From: an uncultured bacterium
GTDB taxonomy: Bacteria; Desulfobacterota; Desulfovibrionia; Desulfovibrionales; Desulfovibrionaceae
Reading direction: 5' to 3'
Assembly: GCA_905215675.1 (NCBI GenBank)
Contig: CAJMRA010000203.1
Span: 1 to 5,101, forward strand
DNA: 5,101 nt
Of the stretch, positions 1 through 5,032 are shown piece by piece. Each line of letters opens with the position of its first letter. The stretch's first letter is position 1. The position numbers and the translations under genes are program-made. Under the pieces are notes generated by a model. The model was given only the letters and a program-made list of their open reading frames with translations, made no database searches and had not been told where the DNA came from.

Positions 1-51
1 GGGGGGAAGGAAACCCCCTTGTGCGCTAGCCAAGGGGGTTTCCTTCCCCCC
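1..51. terminator. 21-bp perfect inverted repeat, probable transcription terminator stem
   Basis: Bases 1-21 (G6-AAGG-AAA-C5-TTG) are the exact reverse complement of 31-51, leaving a 9-base loop (22-30) that contains GCTAGC. It is the second hairpin after the tmk stop on the minus strand. Each arm also has a G-run and a C-run that could fold as a small local hairpin, so one long stem or two short ones are possible. No T-run follows on the plus strand (bases 52-60 are AG then A-rich). On the minus strand the downstream side lies outside the window, so terminator function and direction are inferred. It could also serve an unseen convergent gene to the left. Confidence 0.55.
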
Positions 52-53
52 AG

Positions 54-100
54 AAAAACGATTTAGAGCGTTTCACCTTTTTCAAAGTTGAAACGCTCTA
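54..100 (-). terminator. tmk 3' hairpin with T-run; palindromic repeat copy starting at the stop codon
   Basis: Arms 64-75 (TAGAGCGTTTCA on the plus strand) and 89-100 are perfect 12-bp complements. After one mismatch (76/88) four more pairs form (77-80 with 84-87), giving a 3-base loop. Read on the minus strand, the stem is followed by AATCG and then five T (58-54), which resembles an intrinsic terminator with a slightly displaced U-tract. The tmk stop codon TAG (100-98) is the first three bases of the palindrome. The same 11 bases, TAGAGCGTTTC, recur at 3713 and 5030, so this is one copy of a repeat family as well as a likely terminator. Confidence 0.55.
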
Positions 101-742
101 GTCCGCACGACCGCGCATGGCTTCTTCCGCCGTGCTCAGGCACTGAAGCAGAATATCGTCGGCGGGCTGTTCCGCGTCGATGATGGCTATGCGGTGCGGT
201 TCCTCCGCGGCAAGCGCCAGATATCCCTGGCGGATGCGTTCATGAAAATTAAGGCTTTCGCTGTCGAAACGCCCTTCGCTGATGACCGTGCCTTCCCGCC
301 GGTTGCGGATACCCGCGCGTTCCAGCCCCACGGCGACGGGCACATCCAGCAGAAAGGTCAGATCCGGCGTGAGGCCGCCCGTGGCCAGCAGGTTGATCCG
401 GCGCAGGGCGTCGGGGTCGAGACCGCGTCCCGCCCCCTGATAGACGATGGTGGAATCGGTGAAGCGATCGCACAGCACGATGTTGCCCGCTTCCAGCGCG
501 GGGCGGATTTGCGAGTGCACATGCTGGGCGCGATCCGCAAGAAAGAGAAACAGCTCCGCCCGGCTGCTCAATCCGTCGGTACGCGCGTCCAGCAGAATGG
601 GGCGCAGCAGGCGACCGAGGTTGCAGCCGCCCGGCTCGCGCGTCTCCACCACGTCATGACCGCGCAGGCGCAGCGCTTCGGCCAGCAGGGACATGGCGGT
701 GGACTTGCCCGCCCCTTCGATGCCTTCAAAAGAGATGAACAT
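98..742 (-). CDS. tmk: Thymidylate kinase (dTMP kinase)
   Basis: Phosphorylates dTMP to dTDP with ATP in the cytoplasm, the step shared by de novo and salvage routes to dTTP. The 214-residue protein has the usual family length. Visible in order are the P-loop GIEGAGKST (7-15), TREPGG (35-39), RAELFLFLADRAQHV (61-75), the DRF motif (92-94), STIVYQGAGRG (97-107), TPDLTFLLDV (125-134) and an Arg-rich LID around RNRREG (146-151). The P-loop lacks the Arg of type I enzymes and the LID carries basic residues, so it looks like the bacterial type II form. The frame stays open upstream to 946, but that part is Arg-rich out-of-frame translation of the neighbouring gene; the ATG at 742 begins the canonical MFISFEG and follows GAGG (751-748). 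It lies 7 bases after the YhaM-like gene, whose TGA stop overlaps this ribosome site, so translational coupling is likely. Confidence 0.96.
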   Translation of the reverse strand: MFISFEGIEGAGKSTAMSLLAEALRLRGHDVVETREPGGCNLGRLLRPILLDARTDGLSSRAELFLFLADRAQHVHSQIRPALEAGNIVLCDRFTDSTIVYQGAGRGLDPDALRRINLLATGGLTPDLTFLLDVPVAVGLERAGIRNRREGTVISEGRFDSESLNFHERIRQGYLALAAEEPHRIAIIDAEQPADDILLQCLSTAEEAMRGRAD

Positions 743-749
743 GACGGCC

Positions 750-1778
750 TCACAACAGGGATAGAAGTTCTTCGCGGGGAGCGTGCCGACTTTTGGGCCT
801 GCTCTTTGCCGGAGGCGTGTCCGGCGTGCGCGGCCCCTTGTAGAGCGCCCGGTTGAGCGTCGCCTGATAGGGCGTCCAGCTCCCTTCGGCAATCTGGGCG
901 AACAGGTCCCGGCACTGCGCCATCTTGGCGTCCATATTGTCGGCAAAATGCAGGGCCAGCGCTTCCGCCGTCTGGGGCAGGCGCACCGCGCCGAATTCCG
1001 CCGTGCCGTGATGGCTCAGAATCAGGTGGCGCAGATGCCGTTGCAGGCCCTCCTCAAGACCGGATTTCGCAAGAAACGGCGTCAGCATCTCGATGCCGAG
1101 TTCCAGATGCCCGATCAGGCGTCCCTCGTCGGTATAGTCGTTGGCAATGCCGCCTGAAAATTCCCGTATCTTGCCGAAATCATGGAACAGCGCTCCGGCC
1201 AGCAGCGTCTGGCGATCCAGTTCGGCATACTGATCCGCAAAGCGGCGGCACAGGCGGAAGACGCTCAGGGTATGTTCCAGCAGGCCGCCGGCATAGGCAT
1301 GATGTACGCCCTTGGCCGCCGGGCAGGTGCGGAAGGCCGCCCGCAGTGCGTCATCCTTGAAGACGGATTGCGTCAGCTTGCGCCAGCCGGGATGCGTGAA
1401 TTCCTCCCGGACAAGCTCCATGAGCTCTTCCAGCATGTCGTCCAGCGGAAAGGGACTGGACGGCATCAGTTCCGCCGGGTCCACGGCGGCGCTTTCCGCC
1501 TCGTCCAGCAGTCGGAGATGTTCGACGGTGAGCTGGATTTGATCCCGGTAGGTGCCCGCCCGGGCCTCGACCAGAACCAGCGCGCCGGTGGGGATGTCCG
1601 TAAATTCCGCGCTCAGGGGAGACCATATCTTGGCCTCGACGCTGCCGCCGGCGTCGGCAAGCGTCAGACGCCAGTAGGGACCGTTGCGCGACTGCGCCTG
1701 CGCGGCCTGCGTGACGGCGAAAACGCCGCGTACCTCGGCGCCCGGCGTGATGTCTTTGACGGCAATGCCTTTTTCCAT
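750..1778 (-). CDS. OB-fold/HD-domain protein, YhaM-type 3'-5' exoribonuclease family
   Basis: 342 residues. An N-terminal OB-fold-like nucleic-acid-binding region (about 10-92, with the YWRLTLADAGG and VEAKIW strands) is followed by an HD domain: VHHAYAGGLLEHT (158-170, His169), LFHDFGK (197-203, His199-Asp200), GH (223-224), LSHHG (254-258) and HFADNMDAKM (277-286, Asp280). The order of OB then HD, and the HHAYxGGLLEH, SHHG and DNxDAKM motifs, match Bacillus YhaM, a metal-dependent 3'-5' exoribonuclease; all expected metal ligands are present. The protein is slightly longer than YhaM, mainly through a Pro/Arg/Lys-rich tail (about 314-337) that could contact RNA or be disordered. The ATG at 1778 has a clear Shine-Dalgarno GAGGA seven bases upstream. 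No signal peptide or membrane segment is seen, so it should be cytoplasmic. The substrate is inferred from family; many homologues are simply called HD-domain phosphohydrolases. Confidence 0.88.
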   Translation of the reverse strand: MEKGIAVKDITPGAEVRGVFAVTQAAQAQSRNGPYWRLTLADAGGSVEAKIWSPLSAEFTDIPTGALVLVEARAGTYRDQIQLTVEHLRLLDEAESAAVDPAELMPSSPFPLDDMLEELMELVREEFTHPGWRKLTQSVFKDDALRAAFRTCPAAKGVHHAYAGGLLEHTLSVFRLCRRFADQYAELDRQTLLAGALFHDFGKIREFSGGIANDYTDEGRLIGHLELGIEMLTPFLAKSGLEEGLQRHLRHLILSHHGTAEFGAVRLPQTAEALALHFADNMDAKMAQCRDLFAQIAEGSWTPYQATLNRALYKGPRTPDTPPAKSRPKSRHAPREELLSLL

Positions 1779-1783
1779 ATATG
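1756..1783 (+). promoter_or_regulatory. Candidate sigma-70-type promoter for surE
   Basis: TTGACG (1756-1761, 5/6 to the -35 consensus) is followed after 16 bases by TATATG (1778-1783, 4/6 to the -10). This predicts a start near 1790 and a surE leader of about 65 bases. The elements lie inside the start of the divergent YhaM-like gene and beside its Shine-Dalgarno site. Motif match only. Confidence 0.4.
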
Positions 1784-1796
1784 CTTCCTCTGTAGC

Positions 1797-1816
1797 GCCG
1801 GAACATGTCGTCCGGC
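1797..1816. repeat. 6-bp inverted repeat in the divergent spacer, possible operator or leader hairpin
   Basis: GCCGGA (1797-1802) and TCCGGC (1811-1816) are perfect inverted arms around an 8-base spacer whose first six bases, ACATGT, are themselves palindromic. The site sits mid-spacer between the two divergent genes, just downstream of the predicted surE transcription start. It could be a dimeric regulator site or a small RNA hairpin in either leader; the sequence does not decide between these. Confidence 0.35.
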
Positions 1817-1854
1817 TGTCTTGAGAGAGTTCCTTCTTTCCGGGGTATTGTCAA

Positions 1855-2613
1855 ATGGATGTATTGCTGACCAATGACGACGGCATTCGAGCCCCCGGCC
1901 TGCGCGCCCTGTATGCGGCGCTGCGCGAGGCCGGACATACCGTGCATGTGGTTGCGCCCATGCGCCAGCAGTCGGGCGTGGGGCATTCACTGACCGTCTT
2001 TGAACCCTTGCGCGCCCAGCGCATCCACGAAAACGATTTCGAGGGACTCGGCCTCTACGGGACGCCGACGGACTGCGTCAAGCTGGCGTTGTCCACGCTT
2101 CTGGAGCGCCGTCCCGATCTCGTTGTTTCCGGCATCAACGCGGGCCCCAACGTGGGGCCGGACATCCTGTATTCCGGTACGGTCGGCGCGGCCACCGAAG
2201 CCGCCCACGAGGCCCTGCCCAGCCTTGCCGTCTCCTGCGACGTGAATTCCCCGGACGACGACATGCGGGAACAGGCCCGCCACGCCGTCCGCCTTGCGGA
2301 GCGCATCGCATGGACGCGCCTTGCGCCGCGCCGCGTGGTCAATCTCAACTATCCGCGCGGGCCGCTTTCGCAGGCCAGGGGCGTGAAAATTTGCGCGCAG
2401 ACGACGGCCGTCTGGGTCAACGGCTATGAGGAGCGCCGCGATCCGCGCGGGGAACCGTACTGGTGGCTGGGCGGCGAAATTCCACCCCAGACCGTCAACG
2501 CCGGTTCCGACAAGGATATGCTCAACCGGGGCTACATCACCATTACGCCCCTGCGCTTTGAATTTACGGATGAAGAAGGCATGCGCGCTCTCGAGGGGAT
2601 GGATATTTTCTGA
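1855..2613 (+). CDS. surE: 5'/3'-nucleotidase SurE (survival protein)
   Basis: Metal-dependent phosphatase that removes phosphate from nucleoside 5'- and 3'-monophosphates; family members can also act on short polyphosphate. The 252 residues are typical. It opens with the hallmark LLTNDDGIRAPG (4-15), giving metal ligands Asp8 and Asp9; Ser40 in the QQSGVGHS segment and Asn95 in VSGINAGPNVG complete the expected site. GTPTDCVKLA (69-78), DILYSGTVGAATEAAHE (103-119), NLNYP (163-167) and GYITITPL (226-233) are all present. The ATG at 1855 is chosen because the family motif begins immediately, though only a weak G-run (1842-1845) resembles a ribosome site. In enterobacteria surE sits with pcm, nlpD and rpoS; here it stands alone beside a divergent RNase-like gene and upstream of fba. 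It ends in TGA and lacks the TAGAGCGTTTC element seen after tmk, fba and gap. Confidence 0.96.
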   Translation: MDVLLTNDDGIRAPGLRALYAALREAGHTVHVVAPMRQQSGVGHSLTVFEPLRAQRIHENDFEGLGLYGTPTDCVKLALSTLLERRPDLVVSGINAGPNVGPDILYSGTVGAATEAAHEALPSLAVSCDVNSPDDDMREQARHAVRLAERIAWTRLAPRRVVNLNYPRGPLSQARGVKICAQTTAVWVNGYEERRDPRGEPYWWLGGEIPPQTVNAGSDKDMLNRGYITITPLRFEFTDEEGMRALEGMDIF

Positions 2614-2679
2614 TTTCGGCCTTTCGGACCTTCGTGCCGCCTTGCGCCGCCCTGCCTCGCGTGTCCGCCCGTCGGGAAA

Positions 2680-2700
2680 GATCGCCCATGCGGGCGCATC
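2680..2700 (+). repeat. Hairpin between surE and the fba promoter, possible weak surE terminator
   Basis: CGCCC (2683-2687) pairs with GGGCG (2692-2696) around a 4-base loop, and GAT (2680-2682) can pair with ATC (2698-2700) past one bulged C. A run of five T follows only at 2717-2721, 16 bases away, so it is not a classical terminator. No better terminator is visible for surE, so some transcription may run on into fba. Confidence 0.3.
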
Positions 2701-2701
2701 G

Positions 2702-2730
2702 TTGCGACACATTCCCTTTTTGCACAAAAT
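2702..2730 (+). promoter_or_regulatory. Candidate sigma-70-type promoter for fba
   Basis: TTGCGA (2702-2707, 4/6 to -35) and CAAAAT (2725-2730, 4/6 to -10) are separated by exactly 17 bases. The segment 2709-2743 is the most AT-rich part of this spacer, which supports a promoter here. The predicted start is near 2737, giving a leader of about 50 bases before fba. A sigma-54 reading of TTGCAC at 2720 fails because no GG lies at the required distance. Confidence 0.42.
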
Positions 2731-2761
2731 AGTGTAAGGAAAAGCCGCCGAAAAGCGGTAA

Positions 2762-2782
2762 ACCAAGGTCACTACCAAGGAG
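2762..2782 (+). promoter_or_regulatory. fba ribosome binding site with a duplicated ACCAAGG
   Basis: AAGGAG (2777-2782) lies 6 bases before the fba ATG and is a strong Shine-Dalgarno site. ACCAAGG occurs twice, at 2762-2768 and 2774-2780; only the second copy is at working distance. A small stem (CCGC 2745-2748 with GCGG 2755-2758) sits just upstream in the leader. Confidence 0.6.
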
Positions 2783-2788
2783 AAAATC

Positions 2789-3715
2789 ATGGCCCTGATG
2801 AATCCCAAAGACATGTTTGTCGCAGCCTATGACGGGCGCTATGCCATCGGCGCATTCAATGTGAACAATATGGAAATCGTACAGGGCATAATGGAGGCCG
2901 CCTCGGAAGAAAAATCCCCTGTCATTCTTCAGGTCTCCGCCGGTGCGCGCAAGTATGCGGGGCAAACCTACCTCATGAAGCTGGTGGAAGCGGCCCTGGC
3001 CGAGGACCCCTCGGTGCCCGTGGCCGTGCATCTCGATCACGGCGCCACCTTCGAGCTGTGCCGGGACTGCATCGACGGCGGCTTCACGTCCGTCATGATC
3101 GACGGTTCCCATCTGCCCTTTGAAGAAAATATCGCCCTGACAAGGCAGGTCGTGGAATACGCCCATCCGCGCGGCGTCTGGGTCGAGGCGGAACTCGGCA
3201 AGCTGGCCGGCGTGGAAGAGCATGTGCAGAATGCCGATCATGTCTATACGGACCCGAAGGAAGCCGTGGAATTCGTGGAGCGCTCCGGCTGCGATTCGCT
3301 GGCCGTGGCCATCGGCACCAGTCATGGCGCCTACAAGTTCAAGGGCGAGGCCAAACTGGACTTTGATCGTCTGGAAGCCATCGGCAAGCTGCTGCCCAAC
3401 TATCCCCTTGTGCTGCACGGCGCATCCAGCGTGCCGCAGGAATTTGTGGAACTCTGCAACAAGTACGGCGGCAACGTGGCCGGCGCCAAGGGCGTTCCCG
3501 AAGACATGCTGCGCAAGGCCGCGGGCATGAGCGTCTGCAAGATCAATGTGGATACCGACATTCGCCTTGCCGTCACGGCAAGTATCCGTCAGCACATGGT
3601 CGAACATCCCGAAGACTTCGACCCCCGCGCCTATCTGAAACCCGCGCGCGCGGCGGTGAAGGCCATGGTCGCGCACAAGATCCGCAACGTCATGGGGTCT
3701 TCCGGCAAGGCATAG
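2789..3715 (+). CDS. fba: Class II (zinc-dependent) fructose-1,6-bisphosphate aldolase
   Basis: Reversibly splits fructose-1,6-bisphosphate into dihydroxyacetone phosphate and glyceraldehyde-3-phosphate in the cytoplasm. The 308 residues fit the class II TIM-barrel family. GAFNVNNMEIVQGI (21-34) begins the barrel. VAVHLDHG (78-85) supplies the catalytic Asp83 and zinc ligand His84; SVMIDGS (101-107), VEAELG (132-137), AIGTSHG (174-180, zinc His179), LVLHGASSVP (207-216, zinc His210) and KINVDTDIR (251-259, substrate phosphate binding) follow. All key residues are intact. The length and spacing resemble the longer-chain (type B) aldolases of Firmicutes and deltaproteobacteria. It has its own candidate promoter and a strong ribosome site. 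The stop TAG is the first three bases of a TAGAGCGTTTC palindrome. gap, the next glycolytic enzyme, follows in the same direction. Confidence 0.97.
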   Translation: MALMNPKDMFVAAYDGRYAIGAFNVNNMEIVQGIMEAASEEKSPVILQVSAGARKYAGQTYLMKLVEAALAEDPSVPVAVHLDHGATFELCRDCIDGGFTSVMIDGSHLPFEENIALTRQVVEYAHPRGVWVEAELGKLAGVEEHVQNADHVYTDPKEAVEFVERSGCDSLAVAIGTSHGAYKFKGEAKLDFDRLEAIGKLLPNYPLVLHGASSVPQEFVELCNKYGGNVAGAKGVPEDMLRKAAGMSVCKINVDTDIRLAVTASIRQHMVEHPEDFDPRAYLKPARAAVKAMVAHKIRNVMGSSGKA

Positions 3716-3858
3716 AGCGTTTCACCTTTGAAAAAGGTGAAACGCGAGGCGGCGGCACAGCGCCGCCCGGCCCAAAGTGAGCGGAAAAACCGCGCTTTTT
3801 CCGCGAAACGGCAGGCCGTATGGTTTGAAACGCGCAGCGTTTCAAACTGAAATTGCTC
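3713..3858. repeat. Composite palindromic intergenic element of four hairpins
   Basis: Four perfect stems follow one another: 3717-3729/3733-3745 (13 bp), GGCGGCG 3748-3754 with 3761-3767 (7 bp), GCGGAAAAA 3781-3789 with 3796-3804 (9 bp), and GTTTGAAACGC 3823-3833 with 3837-3847 (11 bp). A short stem, ACGG 3808-3811 with CCGT 3816-3819, lies between the last two. The element opens with TAGAGCGTTTCA and appears to close with TGAAATTGCTC (3848-3858), whose reverse complement, GAGCAATTTCA, is a variant of GAGCGTTTCA. The arrangement resembles REP/BIME-type mosaic repeats; that class is inferred. TTGAAA (3825-3830) with TGAAAT (3848-3853), spaced 17, could form a gap promoter but lies inside the palindrome and may be fortuitous. 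Confidence 0.6.
3717..3745 (+). repeat. 13-bp perfect hairpin directly at the fba stop codon
   Basis: GCGTTTCACCTTT (3717-3729) pairs perfectly with 3733-3745 around the loop GAA. The parent repeat begins at the fba stop TAG (3713). It is a close relative of the hairpin behind tmk, differing by a mismatch and by the closing arm, which here lacks the terminal CTCTA. No T-run follows (the next bases are GAGGCGG), so it is more likely an mRNA 3'-end stabiliser or attenuator than a complete intrinsic terminator. Confidence 0.7.
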
Positions 3859-3882
3859 CAAGGCGTTTTCCGGCATGCATTC

Positions 3883-3924
3883 GTCGTCGGGGAGGGGGAT
3901 CGCCGAAACCTTCTCCCCGGCGGC
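3883..3924 (+). promoter_or_regulatory. 16-bp RNA hairpin in the leader region of gap
   Basis: Bases 3883-3898 pair with 3909-3924 in one uninterrupted 16-bp helix around the 10-base loop ATCGCCGAAA. Twelve pairs are Watson-Crick and four are G-U (3884/3923, 3887/3920, 3895/3912, 3896/3911). On the opposite strand the four G-U pairs become A-C mismatches, so the structure suits a plus-strand transcript entering gap. It ends 106 bases before the gap ATG. No adjacent T-run makes it a terminator. A regulatory or stabilising leader element is possible; chance folding of a GC-rich spacer is the alternative. Confidence 0.4.
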
Positions 3925-4030
3925 TTCATCAACAAACCGCTCCAGCTGTTCCTTTTTTCGGGCGGAACGCCTTCCGTCGCTCTGCCTGCCCTTCTCTACG
4001 TAACCTCTCATTTTCGAGGAGTACGCGCGT

Positions 4031-5032
4031 ATGTCCGTAAAACTGGGGATGAACGGCTTCGGCCGTATCGGTCGTTATCTGCTTCGTCTGCTGGCCGATT
4101 CCGAGGATATTGTCATTACCGCCGTCAACGCCCGCGCAGATAACGCCCAGCTGGCGCACCTGTTTAAATATGATTCCGTGCACGGCACGTTTCAGGGCGA
4201 CGTGGGACACGATGAAAACGGCATCATCGTCAACGGCCGCCATATTGCCGTGACGCGCCGCAAGACCGGCGAATGGGAATGGGGACAGCTCGGCATCGAC
4301 ATCGCCGTGGAAACCACGGGCACGCTCAAGGATCGCGACGCGCTTGCCTGGCATCTCGATCGCGGCGCAAAGAAGGTCGTCATCTCCGCGCCCTGCAAGA
4401 CCGCCGATGTCAGCATCGTCATGGGCGTCAATACGGACGCCTATGACGGCTCCGTACACAAGATCATTTCCGCGGCTTCCTGTACGACGAACTGCCTTGC
4501 GCCCGTGGTGAAGGTATTGCAGGATACCTTCGGCATCCGTCACGGCCTGATGACCACCATCCATTCCTATACCATGAGCCAGCGCATTCTTGACGGCTCG
4601 CACAAGGATTTGCGCCGTGCGCGCGCCGGGGGCGTGTCCATGATTCCCACCTCCACCGGAGCCGCCAAGACCATCGGGCTGATCCTGCCCGAGCTGGCCG
4701 GAAAGCTCGACGGCATGTCCGTGCGCGTGCCCACGCCCGATATTTCCCTCGTGGACCTGACCTGCGAAGTGGAAAAGCCCTGTGACGCCGCTGCCGTCAA
4801 CGCCGCGCTCAAGGCCGCCTCTCAGGGCGCCCTCAAGGAAGCGCTCGGCTACTGCGACGAGCCGCTGGTATCCATCGACTTCAAGGGCGATACCCACGGC
4901 GGCGTCGTCGACGCCCTTTCCACGCAGGTCATGGACGGCACGATGGTCAAGGTCATCATCTGGTACGATAACGAAGCCGGTTTCACCAACCAGCTTGCCC
5001 GCCTCCTGCGCCGCGTCGCTCAGGATTGCTAG
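4031..5032 (+). CDS. gap: Type I glyceraldehyde-3-phosphate dehydrogenase, predicted NADP-tolerant
   Basis: Oxidises glyceraldehyde-3-phosphate to 1,3-bisphosphoglycerate, or the reverse in gluconeogenesis. 333 residues is the family norm. The Rossmann start is GMNGFGRIGR (6-15); LAHLFKYDSVHG (41-52), ISAP (118-121), the active site SAASCTTNC (147-155, nucleophile Cys151), IHSYT with His178 (177-181), HKDLRRARAG (191-200), PTSTGAAK (206-213), VRVPTPD (231-237) and WYDNEAGF (311-318) are intact. Oddly, the cofactor loop reads VNARAD (32-37), where NAD enzymes have Asn-Asp, and residues 189-190 are Gly-Ser in place of Leu-Pro. These changes go with NADP use in other GAPDHs, so an anabolic or dual-cofactor enzyme is inferred. 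Erythrose-4-phosphate dehydrogenase is a less likely alternative. GAGGAG at 4016-4021, nine bases upstream, supports the ATG. The stop TAG begins another TAGAGCGTTTC element. Confidence 0.96.
   Translation: MSVKLGMNGFGRIGRYLLRLLADSEDIVITAVNARADNAQLAHLFKYDSVHGTFQGDVGHDENGIIVNGRHIAVTRRKTGEWEWGQLGIDIAVETTGTLKDRDALAWHLDRGAKKVVISAPCKTADVSIVMGVNTDAYDGSVHKIISAASCTTNCLAPVVKVLQDTFGIRHGLMTTIHSYTMSQRILDGSHKDLRRARAGGVSMIPTSTGAAKTIGLILPELAGKLDGMSVRVPTPDISLVDLTCEVEKPCDAAAVNAALKAASQGALKEALGYCDEPLVSIDFKGDTHGGVVDALSTQVMDGTMVKVIIWYDNEAGFTNQLARLLRRVAQDC

Larger units (their letters stand above)
3716..4030 (+). other. 315-base non-coding spacer between fba and gap
   Basis: No credible gene is seen. The fba-proximal half is the four-hairpin repeat (to about 3858). 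The gap-proximal half carries a long GU-containing hairpin (3883-3924), a T6 run (3953-3958) without a stem directly before it, and the gap ribosome site GAGGAG (4016-4021). Open frames on both strands cross the region but lack ribosome sites and read through the palindromes. Confidence 0.65.

Noticed and set aside
743..946. 68-residue N-terminal extension of tmk from an upstream ATG at 946
   Set aside because: The extension is Arg-rich, out-of-frame translation of the 3' part of the YhaM-like gene; the family start MFISFEGIEGAGKST begins at 742 with its own ribosome site.
1821..1851. TTGAGA (1821) with TATTGT (1846) as the surE promoter
   Set aside because: The spacing is 19, and the predicted start would fall at or past the surE ATG at 1855, requiring a leaderless message; the upstream TTGACG/TATATG pair fits better.
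2702..2735. TTGCGA (2702) with TAGTGT (2730) as the fba promoter
   Set aside because: The spacer is 22 bases, too long for a sigma-70 promoter; CAAAAT at 2725 gives 17.
1987..2814. 275-residue minus-strand frame opposite surE
   Set aside because: It covers the conserved surE sequence and reads through the non-coding surE-fba spacer; there is no ribosome site or known motif.
2564..3676. 370-residue open frame on the minus strand opposite fba
   Set aside because: It is antisense to a full class II aldolase with intact motifs; its His/Gly-rich composition is typical of the complement of GC-rich codons, and it has no recognisable domain.
3713..3858. CRISPR array or tandem repeat
   Set aside because: The four hairpins have different sequences and no regular repeat-spacer period; only the short GCGTTTCA core recurs, as a palindrome.
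3953..3958. T6 run as an intrinsic terminator before gap
   Set aside because: No GC-rich stem lies directly upstream; the nearest hairpin ends at 3924, about 29 bases away.
3631..4011. 126-residue minus-strand frame across the fba-gap spacer as a real gene
   Set aside because: It has no Shine-Dalgarno site upstream of 4011, overlaps the end of fba by 85 bases, and passes through four palindromic stems. Kept only as a low-interest fragment finding.
3929..4897. 322-residue open frame on the minus strand opposite gap
   Set aside because: It mirrors the gap coding sequence, and its Gly/His/Asp-rich composition is a shadow of high-GC third positions; no family motif is seen.
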